Source of the DNA: Bacteroidales bacterium UBA7569
Lineage (GTDB): Bacteria > Bacteroidota > Bacteroidia > Bacteroidales > Paludibacteraceae
Direction of reading: 5' to 3'
NCBI GenBank assembly: GCA_002477945.1
Contig: DLLF01000008.1
Location: 1-12,348 of the forward strand
DNA: 12,348 bases
Both the position numbers and the translations under genes were made by a program. The first letter of the stretch is position 1. Every line of letters starts with the position of its first letter. Below the pieces are notes generated by a model, which made no database searches, was not told where the DNA came from, and saw only the letters and a program-made list of their open reading frames with translations. Shown piece after piece: positions 1 through 6,355 of the stretch.

Positions 1-10
1 CGTCGAATAT

Positions 11-42
11 ATTGCGTGTTTACGAATTTTATAGTATCTTTG
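11..42 (+). promoter_or_regulatory. Bacteroides-type promoter for the capsid operon
   Basis: TATCTTTG at 35-42 matches the Bacteroidota -7 element TAnnTTTG exactly. ATTG at 11-14 fits the -33 TTTG element in three of four bases, with a 20-nt spacer, inside the usual range. Transcription would start near 49, leaving a short leader before the ATG at 68. It probably drives the head genes and perhaps the whole rightward late block, since no comparable plus-strand motif was seen in later spacers. That it is active is inference. Confidence 0.6.
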
Positions 43-67
43 TCGCCGAAATCAATCTATAAAACTG

Positions 68-730
68 ATGAAACAGAAAATTATTGAAGCACTGAAAGCC
101 AAATTTGAGGGGGTCAGTGAGCAAATTCTTGGTAGGATAGCCGATAAGTTGGCAAAGACTGCCACCACCGCTGAACAGGTAGCAACCGCTGTCGAGGGGG
201 TTACAATTCAGCAAGTCATCGATAGTTACGGAGACAGCCGTGCTACCGAAGCCCAACAGACCGCTGTTCGCAATTACGAGCAGAAATATGGTCTGAAAGA
301 CGGCAAGGCTATAGAGGGAGGCGAGCCTGCAGACGCAAAAAAGCAACCCAAAAGCACAGAGAGCGCACCCGATTGGGCGCAGTCTATCATTGACGCTAAC
401 AAGGCGTTGACAGAACGACTGAACAGACTTGAGTCGGAACGCACCTCTACAAGCCGCAGACAGAAACTCAATGCAGAAATTGAAAACCTGCCTGCTACAC
501 TTCGCAAAGCCTACGAGCGTACAAGTATTGATACGCTCACCGAGGAAGAGTTCGATACTCTGCTCTCGGAGGTTAAGACGGAGGTTGAGCAGATAGGTAA
601 CGACATCAATGCCAAAGGGGCTGTCTTCGGCAAACCCAACGCAGTAGGCGGCAAGCAGCAAAACGCAAACCCAAGAGAAGCGTCCGAGAACGAAACCGAC
701 GCTGTTGTTGGAAAACTCATCAATGTTTAA
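68..730 (+). CDS. Putative capsid scaffolding protein
   Basis: A 220-residue, highly charged and hydrophilic protein with no signal peptide or membrane segment. Residues 1-75 look helical. Residues 80-102 are a Gly/Pro/Lys/Glu-rich linker. Residues 103-130 (around SIIDANKALTERLNRLESER) look like a coiled coil, followed by a helical stretch at 134-182. The tail (184-206) is low complexity, rich in Gly, Asn and Gln. A coiled-coil, Glu/Lys-rich protein directly before decoration and major capsid genes is typical of phage scaffolds, which chaperone capsid assembly and are then removed. No protease catalytic motif is visible, so a maturation protease is unlikely. It is the first complete gene after the promoter. 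The call rests on composition and position, not on a family-specific motif. Confidence 0.6.
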   Translation: MKQKIIEALKAKFEGVSEQILGRIADKLAKTATTAEQVATAVEGVTIQQVIDSYGDSRATEAQQTAVRNYEQKYGLKDGKAIEGGEPADAKKQPKSTESAPDWAQSIIDANKALTERLNRLESERTSTSRRQKLNAEIENLPATLRKAYERTSIDTLTEEEFDTLLSEVKTEVEQIGNDINAKGAVFGKPNAVGGKQQNANPREASENETDAVVGKLINV

Positions 731-749
731 TCAATTAACGAAAAACGAA

Positions 750-1139
750 ATGGCAACTACAAACCTCAATCGTGATGTTCACGAAATTCAGAGTGGGCTT
801 GACAGTATCGTAATCGTGAAAGCCCTTGGCGATATTCCGGGTGGTCGCACCTTGAATGTCGAAGATGTGGCAAGTGATGTCAAAGTCATCAAAGCAGGTC
901 ATATCATCATCGCAAAGGACAACGACTACAAGCCTATGCCCGTGGCTTCAAGTGGTGAAGCATACGGCTCACTGCCAAGCGGTTATTCGTATGTGGGAGT
1001 GCTGAAAGCAAGTGTATCAGTAAAGGACGCACGCGCTGCCATTCTGACTATCGGTCAGGTGAACGCTGCTGCAAGTCCGTACCCTGTTACGAGCGCAATA
1101 AAGACTGCATTATCGCAAATTCAGTTCCTGTATGCGTAA
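750..1139 (+). CDS. Head decoration protein
   Basis: A 129-residue protein. I chose the ATG at 750 (MATTNLNRDV) because it follows an A-rich leader, whereas the in-frame codons further upstream overlap the end of the preceding gene. The chain is mostly beta-type: an N-terminal arm, then IKAGHIIIAKDNDYKPMP, a YSYVGVLKASVSV strand pair, and an end typical of capsid-stabilising proteins of Bacteroidales phages (IGQVNAAASPYPVT followed by a terminal helix). The pattern 'entry exists, value, YVGVL, GQVN' recalls lambda gpD-type or trimeric decoration proteins, which cement the capsid shell after expansion. Its place between scaffold and major capsid genes is the standard position. A minor head protein of another fold remains possible. 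Confidence 0.6.
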   Translation: MATTNLNRDVHEIQSGLDSIVIVKALGDIPGGRTLNVEDVASDVKVIKAGHIIIAKDNDYKPMPVASSGEAYGSLPSGYSYVGVLKASVSVKDARAAILTIGQVNAAASPYPVTSAIKTALSQIQFLYA

Positions 1140-1168
1140 GTGTGTAACCAATCGAAATTAGTACGACT

Positions 1169-2530
1169 ATGGCAAAACAAGTATCATTGTTTCCCGAATT
1201 TGTAGAGAAATACTTCGGGAGAGTGATTGGTAAAATCACAGAAAAGTACAACGGAGAGAAAACCAAGCCAACCTTGCTCTACAAGTCTATGTTAACAGAA
1301 GAGTATAGCGCAGACCTCAGTTGGGGTGCTACCGAACTCAACAATGTCATCGTGGCTGCCGATGTAGTGGCAATGGATGCTTCTATTCCGTTGAAGAAAC
1401 GCGGTTCGCTTGCAACCGCAAGTGGTAAACTGTCGAAGATTGCTCTCAAGTTCCGTAAGGGCGAGAAAGACATCTCCGACCTGAATGTGGCTATCGCACG
1501 CGGCACGGACGAGGCGACTATTGCAGCAAAGGTGCTTAACGATGTCCCACGTGTTATTGACGGCGCAGACGCTCGTATCGAGATGATGTTTGAGCAGGCT
1601 CTCTCTTCAGGTACTATGCTTGTAGAAGACAGCGAGAATGACGGTACAGGTGTTCGCGTGGACTTCTACAAGTCTGAAAACCAATTCAAAAACCGTGTGG
1701 CAGGCTGGAACAGCAGTCTCTCTACACCGCAAGACGATGTGCAGCAGTTGTTTGACAAAGCACAAGCCGACGGCAATAGCATAGGTCTCGTGATGATGAG
1801 CAAAAAGTACTTCACCCTGTTCCGCAAGTCGAAACAAGGAAAGGAACTCGCTGCTTCCTATCAGGGGCGTATCTTCACCGATGACACCATACTGCCCGTA
1901 CCGGGAACTACCCTGTTCCACGAAGCGTTGCGTGATGAGTATGGTGTTGAATTCCGCGTGGTGGACAGCACATTCAAGGTGCAGAAACACGACGGCTCGG
2001 AGGAAAGCGTTCGTCCGTGGGTTGAAGCCAATATAGTGGCTATACCTACCGAAAAAGTAGGTCGCCTTGTATATGGCACACTCGCAGAGGAAACCAACCC
2101 CGTAGAGGGCGTGAACTACCAGAAATCAGGCTCGTTCTTGCTCATCAGCAAGTATTCGAACAACGACCCGCTGGAGGAATTCACATCAGGGCAAGCCCTG
2201 TGTATCCCCGTTATCGATGGTGCGAATAGTATCTATTTGCTCGCAGCCGACGAAGTGGCAGAGGGGGCTATCTCAATCAATGCCAACGACAAGGTAATGA
2301 ATTTCACTGCGGCAAAAGCGACAAAACAGGCAATAGTGTCCTATCGTGGCGACATCGCCAACTTGTCAGCAAGCGCAAGCGAGGAGTTCGTAACCGTGTC
2401 TATCAGTGGCAACACAGTGTCTGTTACCTGTGCAGCAAACAATGCAAGCGGAGCAGTAGCACGAACCGCTACGGTAACAATCACCGATGGCGTGAACAAA
2501 GTAGAAATCGCTGTCAAGCAGGCAGCCTAA
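1169..2530 (+). CDS. Major capsid protein with C-terminal BACON-like domain
   Basis: A 453-residue protein. Residues 1 to about 350 resemble the lambda gpE-type (HK97-fold) major capsid family: SADLSWGATELNNVIVAADV near 47-66, then a long helix with DGADARIEMMFEQALSSG, and VRPWVEANIVAIPTEKVGRL in the segment that usually carries the last shell strand. The C-terminus from about residue 366 is a separate beta-rich domain with alternating strands, a Thr/Val/Asn-rich middle (VTVSISGNTVSVTCAANN), an RTATVTITDG turn and the ending IAVKQAA. This closely fits the BACON/Ig-like pattern, in which the last strand ends V-x-Q. Fused Ig-like domains usually project from the capsid surface and may bind glycans. 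There is no Shine-Dalgarno sequence. It is the likely main product of the operon. The capsid call is firm and the BACON call good. Confidence 0.85.
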   Translation: MAKQVSLFPEFVEKYFGRVIGKITEKYNGEKTKPTLLYKSMLTEEYSADLSWGATELNNVIVAADVVAMDASIPLKKRGSLATASGKLSKIALKFRKGEKDISDLNVAIARGTDEATIAAKVLNDVPRVIDGADARIEMMFEQALSSGTMLVEDSENDGTGVRVDFYKSENQFKNRVAGWNSSLSTPQDDVQQLFDKAQADGNSIGLVMMSKKYFTLFRKSKQGKELAASYQGRIFTDDTILPVPGTTLFHEALRDEYGVEFRVVDSTFKVQKHDGSEESVRPWVEANIVAIPTEKVGRLVYGTLAEETNPVEGVNYQKSGSFLLISKYSNNDPLEEFTSGQALCIPVIDGANSIYLLAADEVAEGAISINANDKVMNFTAAKATKQAIVSYRGDIANLSASASEEFVTVSISGNTVSVTCAANNASGAVARTATVTITDGVNKVEIAVKQAA

Positions 2531-2543
2531 TCACTAACGCCCT

Positions 2544-2873
2544 ATGACGACTCTCGAAGCCCTCAAAAGCGTCAATTCCTATCCCATACCGCTGCGCACC
2601 TTACAAGAGGTGGCGCAACGGAGGGAGATTTCTCTGGAAGACGATTGCACTATCGCAGTTATGCAGAGCAATGGCTACAACCTTGCGTATGCCGACCTGC
2701 TGATGTGGCTATCGTATGCTCCGCAGATAACGCAAGGTGGTCAGTCGTACTCGTTTACGGACGAACAACGATTGCAGTTTCGCAACCGTGCAAGCGAATT
2801 GTATGCGGGATATACAGACGAGGAAACAGACGCTCCGAAAGCACGCTATGGCTATAAAGGTTCAAGGTTGTGA
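2544..2873 (+). CDS. Putative head-tail adaptor protein
   Basis: A 109-residue, mainly helical protein beginning TLEALKSVNSYPIPLRTLQE, with a central AYADLLMWLSYAPQITQGGQ stretch and the helix FTDEQRLQFRNRASELY. Small helical proteins directly after the major capsid gene are usually neck adaptors that dock onto the portal ring. I recall similar Bacteroidales phage proteins being catalogued as an uncharacterised family (possibly DUF6706); this is from memory and unchecked. Its stop codon overlaps the GTG start of the next gene by 4 nt (GTGA), so the two are probably translationally coupled. The function comes mainly from gene order. Confidence 0.55.
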   Translation: MTTLEALKSVNSYPIPLRTLQEVAQRREISLEDDCTIAVMQSNGYNLAYADLLMWLSYAPQITQGGQSYSFTDEQRLQFRNRASELYAGYTDEETDAPKARYGYKGSRL

Positions 2874-3202
2874 TTATACAAAACGGCTATATTGCTACAA
2901 AGATTAAGCAGGCAGGAGGCATAGACCCTGTAACAGGCTTTCCGATAAAGTCCACAGGTGAAGCCTATGCACCTACTATGCCTTGTCAGTATTATGCCAA
3001 TAATCATAACAACCTCGGACGTAGCCAAAGCGGTGAGAGTTTCACGGTCGCCACATACACTATTCTCATCGAGCAGCAACCGACGCCATTCACGGCAGAG
3101 CAGATACGGCTCTATGATATGGAGCGGCAGGTGATTGGAGATTATTCCGTCATCAGTGCAGAACCTGTCGAAGCCGTCTGTGAGGTCAAAATTTTAGTGT
3201 AA
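2870..3202 (+). CDS. Putative head closure protein
   Basis: A 110-residue protein starting at GTG, overlapping the upstream stop by 4 nt. The sequence alternates short strands: IIQNGYIATKIKQ, GIDPVTGFPIKS, MPCQYYANNHNN, FTVATYTILIEQQ, IRLYDMERQVIGDYSVIS and VCEVKILV. This small beta-barrel look (substrate-like loops, a 'Y-x-I-L-I' strand and a closing 'V-x-I' strand) is what is expected of phage head-closure or stopper proteins that sit between the adaptor and the tail. No catalytic motif is visible. Position three after the capsid gene supports a neck role. Without structure prediction the exact ring it forms cannot be stated. Confidence 0.5.
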   Translation: MIIQNGYIATKIKQAGGIDPVTGFPIKSTGEAYAPTMPCQYYANNHNNLGRSQSGESFTVATYTILIEQQPTPFTAEQIRLYDMERQVIGDYSVISAEPVEAVCEVKILV

Positions 3203-3205
3203 CCA

Positions 3206-3691
3206 ATGCCTGTCAAACTCACATCGCCGTTATCCGATATTCAGAAGTATATGCAGCAGCAACTGAAACGACAAGAGCGTGCGCTGGTTAATACGCTGAT
3301 GTACATCGGAACGCAGTGCGTGAACAGGGCGAGAGAAAGCAACGGCTACAAAGACCAAACGGGTAATCTGCGAAGCAGTATCGGCTATATTGTTGCTGTG
3401 AACGGCAGAGTGCGCTCGGCTTCTGATTTTCAGCCCGTAGGCGGCAGTATAGGCAATGGAGAACAAGGCTCGAAAACAGGCAGGGACTACGCCAAAGAAC
3501 TTGTGGCGCAATACCCGCAAGGGGCGGTGCTGATAGTTGTGGCAGGAATGCACTACGCAAAATATGTGGCAGCCACGGGGCGAGATGTGATAACGAGTGC
3601 AGAACTTGAAGCAAAACAACTCATACCGAGACTACTCAAACAACTTGAAATAGAGATTAACAATGCTAACAGCCAAACAGGTACAAAATGA
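3206..3691 (+). CDS. HK97 gp10-like tail completion protein
   Basis: A 161-residue protein. The N-terminal helix (10-45) is rich in Gln, Lys and Arg. It is followed by TGNLRSSIGY at 52-61 and a hydrophobic core with VAGMHYAKYVAATGRDV at 112-128, ending in a long C-terminal helix. The 'TGNLR-S-I' motif followed by 'AGM-YA-YV---G-DV' is the recognisable signature of the HK97-gp10-like family, which joins tail to head at the neck. Gly-rich residues 78-92 are probably a flexible loop. The last 29 nt overlap the start of the next gene in another frame, a common arrangement in packed phage neck operons. Confidence 0.7.
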   Translation: MPVKLTSPLSDIQKYMQQQLKRQERALVNTLMYIGTQCVNRARESNGYKDQTGNLRSSIGYIVAVNGRVRSASDFQPVGGSIGNGEQGSKTGRDYAKELVAQYPQGAVLIVVAGMHYAKYVAATGRDVITSAELEAKQLIPRLLKQLEIEINNANSQTGTK

Positions 3692-4073
3692 TATTTACCA
3701 AATGCTTCGTACAAGCACTCTTTCGTCGATGATTTCGGGTGCTGTGTACAAAGCAGGGTATAGACCGCGCGACAGCCGTCTTGAAGACGCTATCGTCATC
3801 TTCACCGCAGGACTGACAGCCGAAGTGGAGACAGGCGTGGTTACTATCAATCTCTATGTGCCTGATATTGACGCTTTCGACAATGGTGTACTGGTCGAGG
3901 ACGGAGCAAGAACTACCGAACTCGAGAACGCAGCAGCGGAGTGGGTGGAAACGCTGACAGCAGAGAAATCGAATTACAAGTTTAGTTTGAACAAAACAAT
4001 ATACACCGAAGCAGATACCGATATAAAGCAGCATTTTGTTGTCATAGTGCTTGAATACAAACACTTGTTATAA
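3663..4073 (+). CDS. Putative tail terminator protein
   Basis: A 136-residue alpha/beta protein. It has an N-terminal helix (LTAKQVQNDIYQMLRTS), the segment SGAVYKAGYRPRDSRLEDAI that leads into strands TAGLTAEVETGVVTINLYVP, then an acidic helix near 85-100 and the final strand HFVVIVLEYKHLL. This layout, including a 'gxvxkxg.RP..s..EDavi' segment followed by 'V.in.Yvpd', is common in Bacteroidales phage genes between the gp10-like protein and the tail tube, the place of the tail terminator that caps tube growth. It overlaps the preceding gene by 29 nt. A 57-nt spacer with an AT-rich inverted repeat separates it from the tail tube gene. Confidence 0.5.
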   Translation: MLTAKQVQNDIYQMLRTSTLSSMISGAVYKAGYRPRDSRLEDAIVIFTAGLTAEVETGVVTINLYVPDIDAFDNGVLVEDGARTTELENAAAEWVETLTAEKSNYKFSLNKTIYTEADTDIKQHFVVIVLEYKHLL

Positions 4074-4087
4074 GGGCTGCCAGCGGT

Positions 4088-4106
4088 GTAAAAAACAAAG
4101 TTTTAC
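4088..4106. repeat. Small AT-rich inverted repeat before the tail tube gene
   Basis: GTAAAA (4088-4093) and TTTTAC (4101-4106) are perfect inverted copies around a 7-nt loop, in the 57-nt spacer before the tail tube gene. There is no GC clamp. It could be a weak leader hairpin tuning translation of a very abundant protein, or chance in A/T-rich DNA. The stretch between it and the ATG at 4131 is a typical A/T-rich Bacteroidota leader. Confidence 0.3.
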
Positions 4107-4130
4107 TAATCAAATTAAAATTATACAAAT

Positions 4131-4652
4131 ATGGCACAAATTGGATGGGGTAAAAACCGTCACGGAGTACGTGACATTACCGACACGGGCAAAGGTTGGC
4201 GAGAATTGCCGACTGCAGCAGAAGATACTTGGGAGTTGGCGACTGAAAAAGGCGACAAACTCGAAGCCAAGATTGAGGGTGGCGAATATGAAGATGTGAA
4301 GTACAAAGAGAATACTTTCACTATCACTTTCGACATTCGCGTAAAGAAAGGACGCAAGAAACCGTTCGATGACCACAATGGTATAATCGACCACGAGTAC
4401 GCGTATTTCTCTCAACCGGAAGATGCTGATGTTCCTGCGGGGCTGCTTGCAGAGCGTTGTCGCATCTCTTGCGAGTTGAAAGGTACAGACGCAGATGGTA
4501 CGACCTACACTTATACCATTGAACCGTTACAGCCTACAGACAGTACCAAGAAAGCACTCGTGCTTGGTAAAGTTGCTATCACTGAAAGCGGTGGAACTAT
4601 CTCAGAAGTGACTTGCACACCTCTTGAAGCGGAAACAGAGCCTACTGCCTAA
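4131..4652 (+). CDS. Major tail tube protein
   Basis: A 173-residue beta-rich protein. After a short N-terminal arm (MAQIGWGKNRHGVRDITDTG) it has ELPTAAEDTWELATEKGDKL, then KIEGGEYEDVKYKENTFTIT with the basic strand FDIRVKKGRKKPFDDHNGII, and later strands RCRISCELKGTDADGTTYTY and KVAITESGGTISEVTCTPLE. The 'EAKIEGGE..DVKY..N.FTITFDI' pairing of strands is typical of tail tube subunits of Bacteroidales siphoviruses, which stack as hexameric rings to form the DNA conduit. The size and the position after the tail terminator fit. It is preceded by an A/T-rich leader and followed by a 97-nt spacer with strong secondary structure. Confidence 0.65.
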   Translation: MAQIGWGKNRHGVRDITDTGKGWRELPTAAEDTWELATEKGDKLEAKIEGGEYEDVKYKENTFTITFDIRVKKGRKKPFDDHNGIIDHEYAYFSQPEDADVPAGLLAERCRISCELKGTDADGTTYTYTIEPLQPTDSTKKALVLGKVAITESGGTISEVTCTPLEAETEPTA

Positions 4653-4745
4653 CAAACTTTCTTCATAGCCATTGTTATTTAGTCCGAGTAGTCGGCGCGG
4701 GTGGAGTTGAAAGCCCACCCAACCGACGAAAGGGAGAAAAGTTTG
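4653..4745 (+). promoter_or_regulatory. Candidate structured RNA leader (hairpin motif copy 1)
   Basis: The spacer between two genes can fold almost end to end. An outer helix pairs CAAACTTT (4653-4660) with AAAGTTTG (4738-4745), 8 perfect pairs. Inside, GTCGG (4691-4695) pairs with CCGAC (4723-4727), and GGGTGG (4699-4704) with CCACCC (4715-4720) around the loop AGTTGAAAGC. An alternative helix, CCGA (4684-4687) with TCGG (4692-4695), would compete with the GTCGG/CCGAC helix. The inner hairpin recurs at 6366-6389 with the core conserved and the stem changed but still paired. There is no run of T after it, so it is not an ordinary terminator. Role unknown: a leader element, a processing site or a protein-binding hairpin are all possible. 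Confidence 0.5.
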
Positions 4746-4749
4746 TAGT

Positions 4750-5052
4750 ATGGAATATATATACAGAGGAACGACATTTGCTGCGTCTATATCAAGTAGC
4801 GTTTTGCTGACAAGTGCAGTCTTGTTTAATCACGCCACAAAGACATCTATCACCGCTACATTGGAGATTGTGGAGAGCAGCAATGATGGGCGTGTGTACA
4901 ATATGAAACTGTCAGCAACAGATACCAAGACTGCTACTGTCGGCGTGTACGACCTCGAAATATACAGCGGTTCAGAAGCCTACAATTCTTTCAAAATGGA
5001 GAAACATATCACTAACTATGCCACTGTGGTTGATACATCTTTGGCAAACTAA
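4750..5052 (+). CDS. Unrecognised small phage protein, beta-rich
   Basis: A 100-residue protein I do not recognise as a family. It begins MEYIYRGTTFAASISSSVLL and is dominated by Ser, Thr and Val with alternating strands. Then comes a 'GRVYNMKLSATDT' strand and 'TVGVYDLEIYSGSEAY', which recalls the N-terminal immunoglobulin-like domain of phage baseplate upper proteins, where a 'lt..dt..l..G.Y..dI' pattern is usual. There is no signal peptide or convincing membrane helix. It is the gene directly downstream of the structured spacer and 11 nt before the next gene, so the two are likely co-expressed. A minor tail or decoration protein is a guess. Its coding sequence is AT-richer than the lysis genes to its right. 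Confidence 0.6.
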   Translation: MEYIYRGTTFAASISSSVLLTSAVLFNHATKTSITATLEIVESSNDGRVYNMKLSATDTKTATVGVYDLEIYSGSEAYNSFKMEKHITNYATVVDTSLAN

Positions 5053-5063
5053 CACGTATAATC

Positions 5064-5699
5064 ATGGCGGATATAGTAGTCTCTCCGACAGCGTCGAATA
5101 GTGTATTGGTGCAATCAAGCAGCGGCAGTCCTATTGGTATAAAAGGTACGCCAGTTGTCCCGCTACGTTTCCCTGTTCTTAAAATCATTGGTCGGAAACT
5201 GTATATCGTTTGCAGCAAGGGATATTTGCAGGCTTCCGACATCCCGTATTTCGCTCGTTATGTGAGGAGCAAAGATAGATGGAATAGCGCAAAAGGTTAC
5301 GTTTACAGAAGACGTACAGGCTGGATAAGACCCAAAGACCCCGCAGGTGTAAGGGCAGGAGAGTGGCCTAAACCTCTCCACGTGCCTATGGCTATGGTGT
5401 TAGAGAATAACCAATTCAGTCAGTGGTCTAAAACAGGATATGACCACTGGAAACTGACAATCAATGGTGGAGACGATATTGCCGAAGAACTGCACACGAT
5501 TGAGGAAGATAGTGTCGTAACAAGTCGTAGAGAAGGAGAAACAGATACGTATATAGCGCGTGTGTTAAACCTTATAGGAATGAAACTCGGTGTGTGCGTA
5601 GAGCGCGGAGGAACTATGATAACAGACTATCTGCCATTCGCTGTGCAATACTCAGAAGCGGGCAAAGAGCATCAGTATTTCCTTTCGAGGTGGTCTTAA
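5064..5699 (+). CDS. Hypothetical phage protein, unknown function
   Basis: A 211-residue protein that matches no family I can name. The start is low complexity (Ser, Val, Gly) up to about residue 35, then a strand-like segment VLKIIGRKLYIVC. The middle is aromatic and basic: YFARYVRSKDRWNSAKGYVY and RRTGWIRPKDP, followed by W-rich FSQWSKTGYDHWKL. The end is VQYSEAGKEHQYFLSRWS. There is no signal peptide, membrane helix or catalytic motif. The many Trp, Tyr and Arg residues would suit a protein that contacts carbohydrate or other virion proteins, but this is only a suggestion. It follows the upstream gene after 11 nt and is followed by a non-coding spacer of 108 nt with tandem hairpins. Codon use is AT-richer than in the genes after 5808. 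Confidence 0.65.
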   Translation: MADIVVSPTASNSVLVQSSSGSPIGIKGTPVVPLRFPVLKIIGRKLYIVCSKGYLQASDIPYFARYVRSKDRWNSAKGYVYRRRTGWIRPKDPAGVRAGEWPKPLHVPMAMVLENNQFSQWSKTGYDHWKLTINGGDDIAEELHTIEEDSVVTSRREGETDTYIARVLNLIGMKLGVCVERGGTMITDYLPFAVQYSEAGKEHQYFLSRWS

Positions 5700-5769
5700 C
5701 TGCCGATACAATTCAGCAGTGTTTAGGTGATACATTTCGCCACAAGAGTTGCTGATACATTTCGGCAAC
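5700..5769. repeat. Three tandem hairpins with a shared loop
   Basis: Three hairpins stand in a row, separated by two 6-nt spacers: 5700-5719, 5726-5741 and 5748-5769. Each has a 6-nt loop, TACAAT, TACATT and TACATT, closed by GA on the left and TC on the right. The outer stem bases differ: CTGC/GCAG with one C.A mismatch inside, GGT/GCC with one T.G, and GTTGC/GCAAC with one T.G. The loop-proximal repeat is GATACA[A/T]TTC at 24-25 nt intervals. None is followed by a T run on either strand, so intrinsic termination is unlikely. Stem change with retained pairing argues for selected structure. Function is unknown. Confidence 0.6.
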
Positions 5770-5773
5770 GGGA

Positions 5774-5805
5774 CAAAGGTAGTATAAATTATTGAATTGA
5801 GCAAA
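5774..5805 (-). promoter_or_regulatory. Candidate leftward Bacteroides-type promoter
   Basis: On the minus strand, TTTG (5805-5802), a 20-nt spacer and TACCTTTG (5781-5774) match both elements of the Bacteroidota -33/-7 promoter without mismatch. A transcript would start near 5767, at the edge of the third hairpin, and run leftward through the hairpin array and then antisense to the preceding gene. No leftward reading frame of useful length begins there, so a non-coding or antisense RNA is the natural reading. All genes in the window face the other way, which makes this site stand out. Chance occurrence over the window cannot be excluded. Confidence 0.45.
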
Positions 5806-5807
5806 TA

Positions 5808-6224
5808 GTGAGCGATTATTTGGTGAAAATAGTGCGTATAGCGGTAGGAGTGGCGATATTCCTGCTGCTGTCGTGGGTGCTGCGTGGCTGCAAGACCTGC
5901 GACTGCCTGCCCTCCGTGGAGTACCGCGACAGCATAGTAACCCGCTACCACCACGACACGATACAGACCTACGCAAAGGACAGTATCTTTATCCACCAAA
6001 AGGGCGACACGGTGTGGCGGGAGCGTTGGTCTATCCGCTGGCGGGACAAGATTGTAGAGCGGCACGACACCATCTACCGCGACCAAGAGAAGGAGACGGT
6101 GCGGGTGGAACGTGTCGTCCCTACCTACTACAAAGGCGTGTCGCTGGCGTTCTGGATACTGGTCGCCCTGCTTGCCCTCGCCACGGCAATCCGCATACTG
6201 ATACGTATCTATCTGAAAAAATAA
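5808..6224 (+). CDS. Two-helix membrane protein, spanin-like lysis candidate
   Basis: A 138-residue protein starting at GTG; an in-frame stop lies shortly upstream and no internal ATG is available. Residues 7-25 form a membrane helix after a basic N-terminus, followed by a Cys cluster (C28, C31, C33). Residues 36-100 are a highly charged, probably coiled region with spaced D-[S/T]-[I/V] repeats (DSIV, DTIQ, DSIF, DTVW, DTIY). VERVVPTYYKG leads to a second helix at 112-134 and a basic tail. This architecture is common in Bacteroidales phages and resembles an envelope-spanning lysis protein more than a structural one. It begins the GC-richer cassette. A spanin role is inferred from context. The Cys cluster lacks a clean lipobox (R at -2). 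Confidence 0.6.
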   Translation: MSDYLVKIVRIAVGVAIFLLLSWVLRGCKTCDCLPSVEYRDSIVTRYHHDTIQTYAKDSIFIHQKGDTVWRERWSIRWRDKIVERHDTIYRDQEKETVRVERVVPTYYKGVSLAFWILVALLALATAIRILIRIYLKK

Positions 6225-6229
6225 ACCTT

Positions 6230-6355
6230 ATGCAAAAGAGACAACCCTGCTGCGGAGAGTGCAGCCGTTATGGAGCAGACGCTCACCTGTGCTGGTATCG
6301 CAATATCCGCCGTACCCCGCACAACCCCGCCTGCCAAGACTACACCGAGGATTAG
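6230..6355 (+). CDS. Cys-rich mini-protein, possible zinc binder
   Basis: A 41-residue protein beginning MQKRQPCCGECSRYGADAHL, 5 nt after the preceding stop with an A-rich leader (AAATAAACCTT). Cys residues at 7, 8, 11, 21 and 35 and His at 19 and 31 give a C-x2-C pair plus later C and H residues that could hold one zinc ion. Similar small CxxC proteins are scattered through Bacteroidales phage genomes. It lies between two membrane-protein genes, followed at once by the second copy of the hairpin motif (6356-6393). I know of no assigned function. The same frame is open further upstream, but that part overlaps the previous gene and lacks Cys or domain signals, so the start at 6230 is preferred. 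Confidence 0.5.
   Translation: MQKRQPCCGECSRYGADAHLCWYRNIRRTPHNPACQDYTED

Noticed and set aside
4691..4727. Ordinary intrinsic terminator after the tail tube gene
   Set aside because: The hairpin is followed by AACCGACGAAAGGGAG, with no T run, and its core recurs in another spacer.
4653..4745. Hammerhead-type ribozyme or known riboswitch
   Set aside because: The GAAA in the loop is suggestive, but the CTGATGA core and other signature blocks of families I know are absent.
5700..5769. Reading the tandem hairpins as a CRISPR array
   Set aside because: The repeat unit is only about 10-12 nt with 24-25 nt periodicity, stems differ between copies and there are no cas genes.
5873..6229. Forward frame overlapping the two-helix membrane protein, considered as an embedded Rz1-like outer spanin
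   Set aside because: The translation is Arg, Pro and His rich with no signal peptide or lipobox Cys, as expected for an out-of-frame reading of GC-rich DNA. Only the end from 6230 was kept as a gene.
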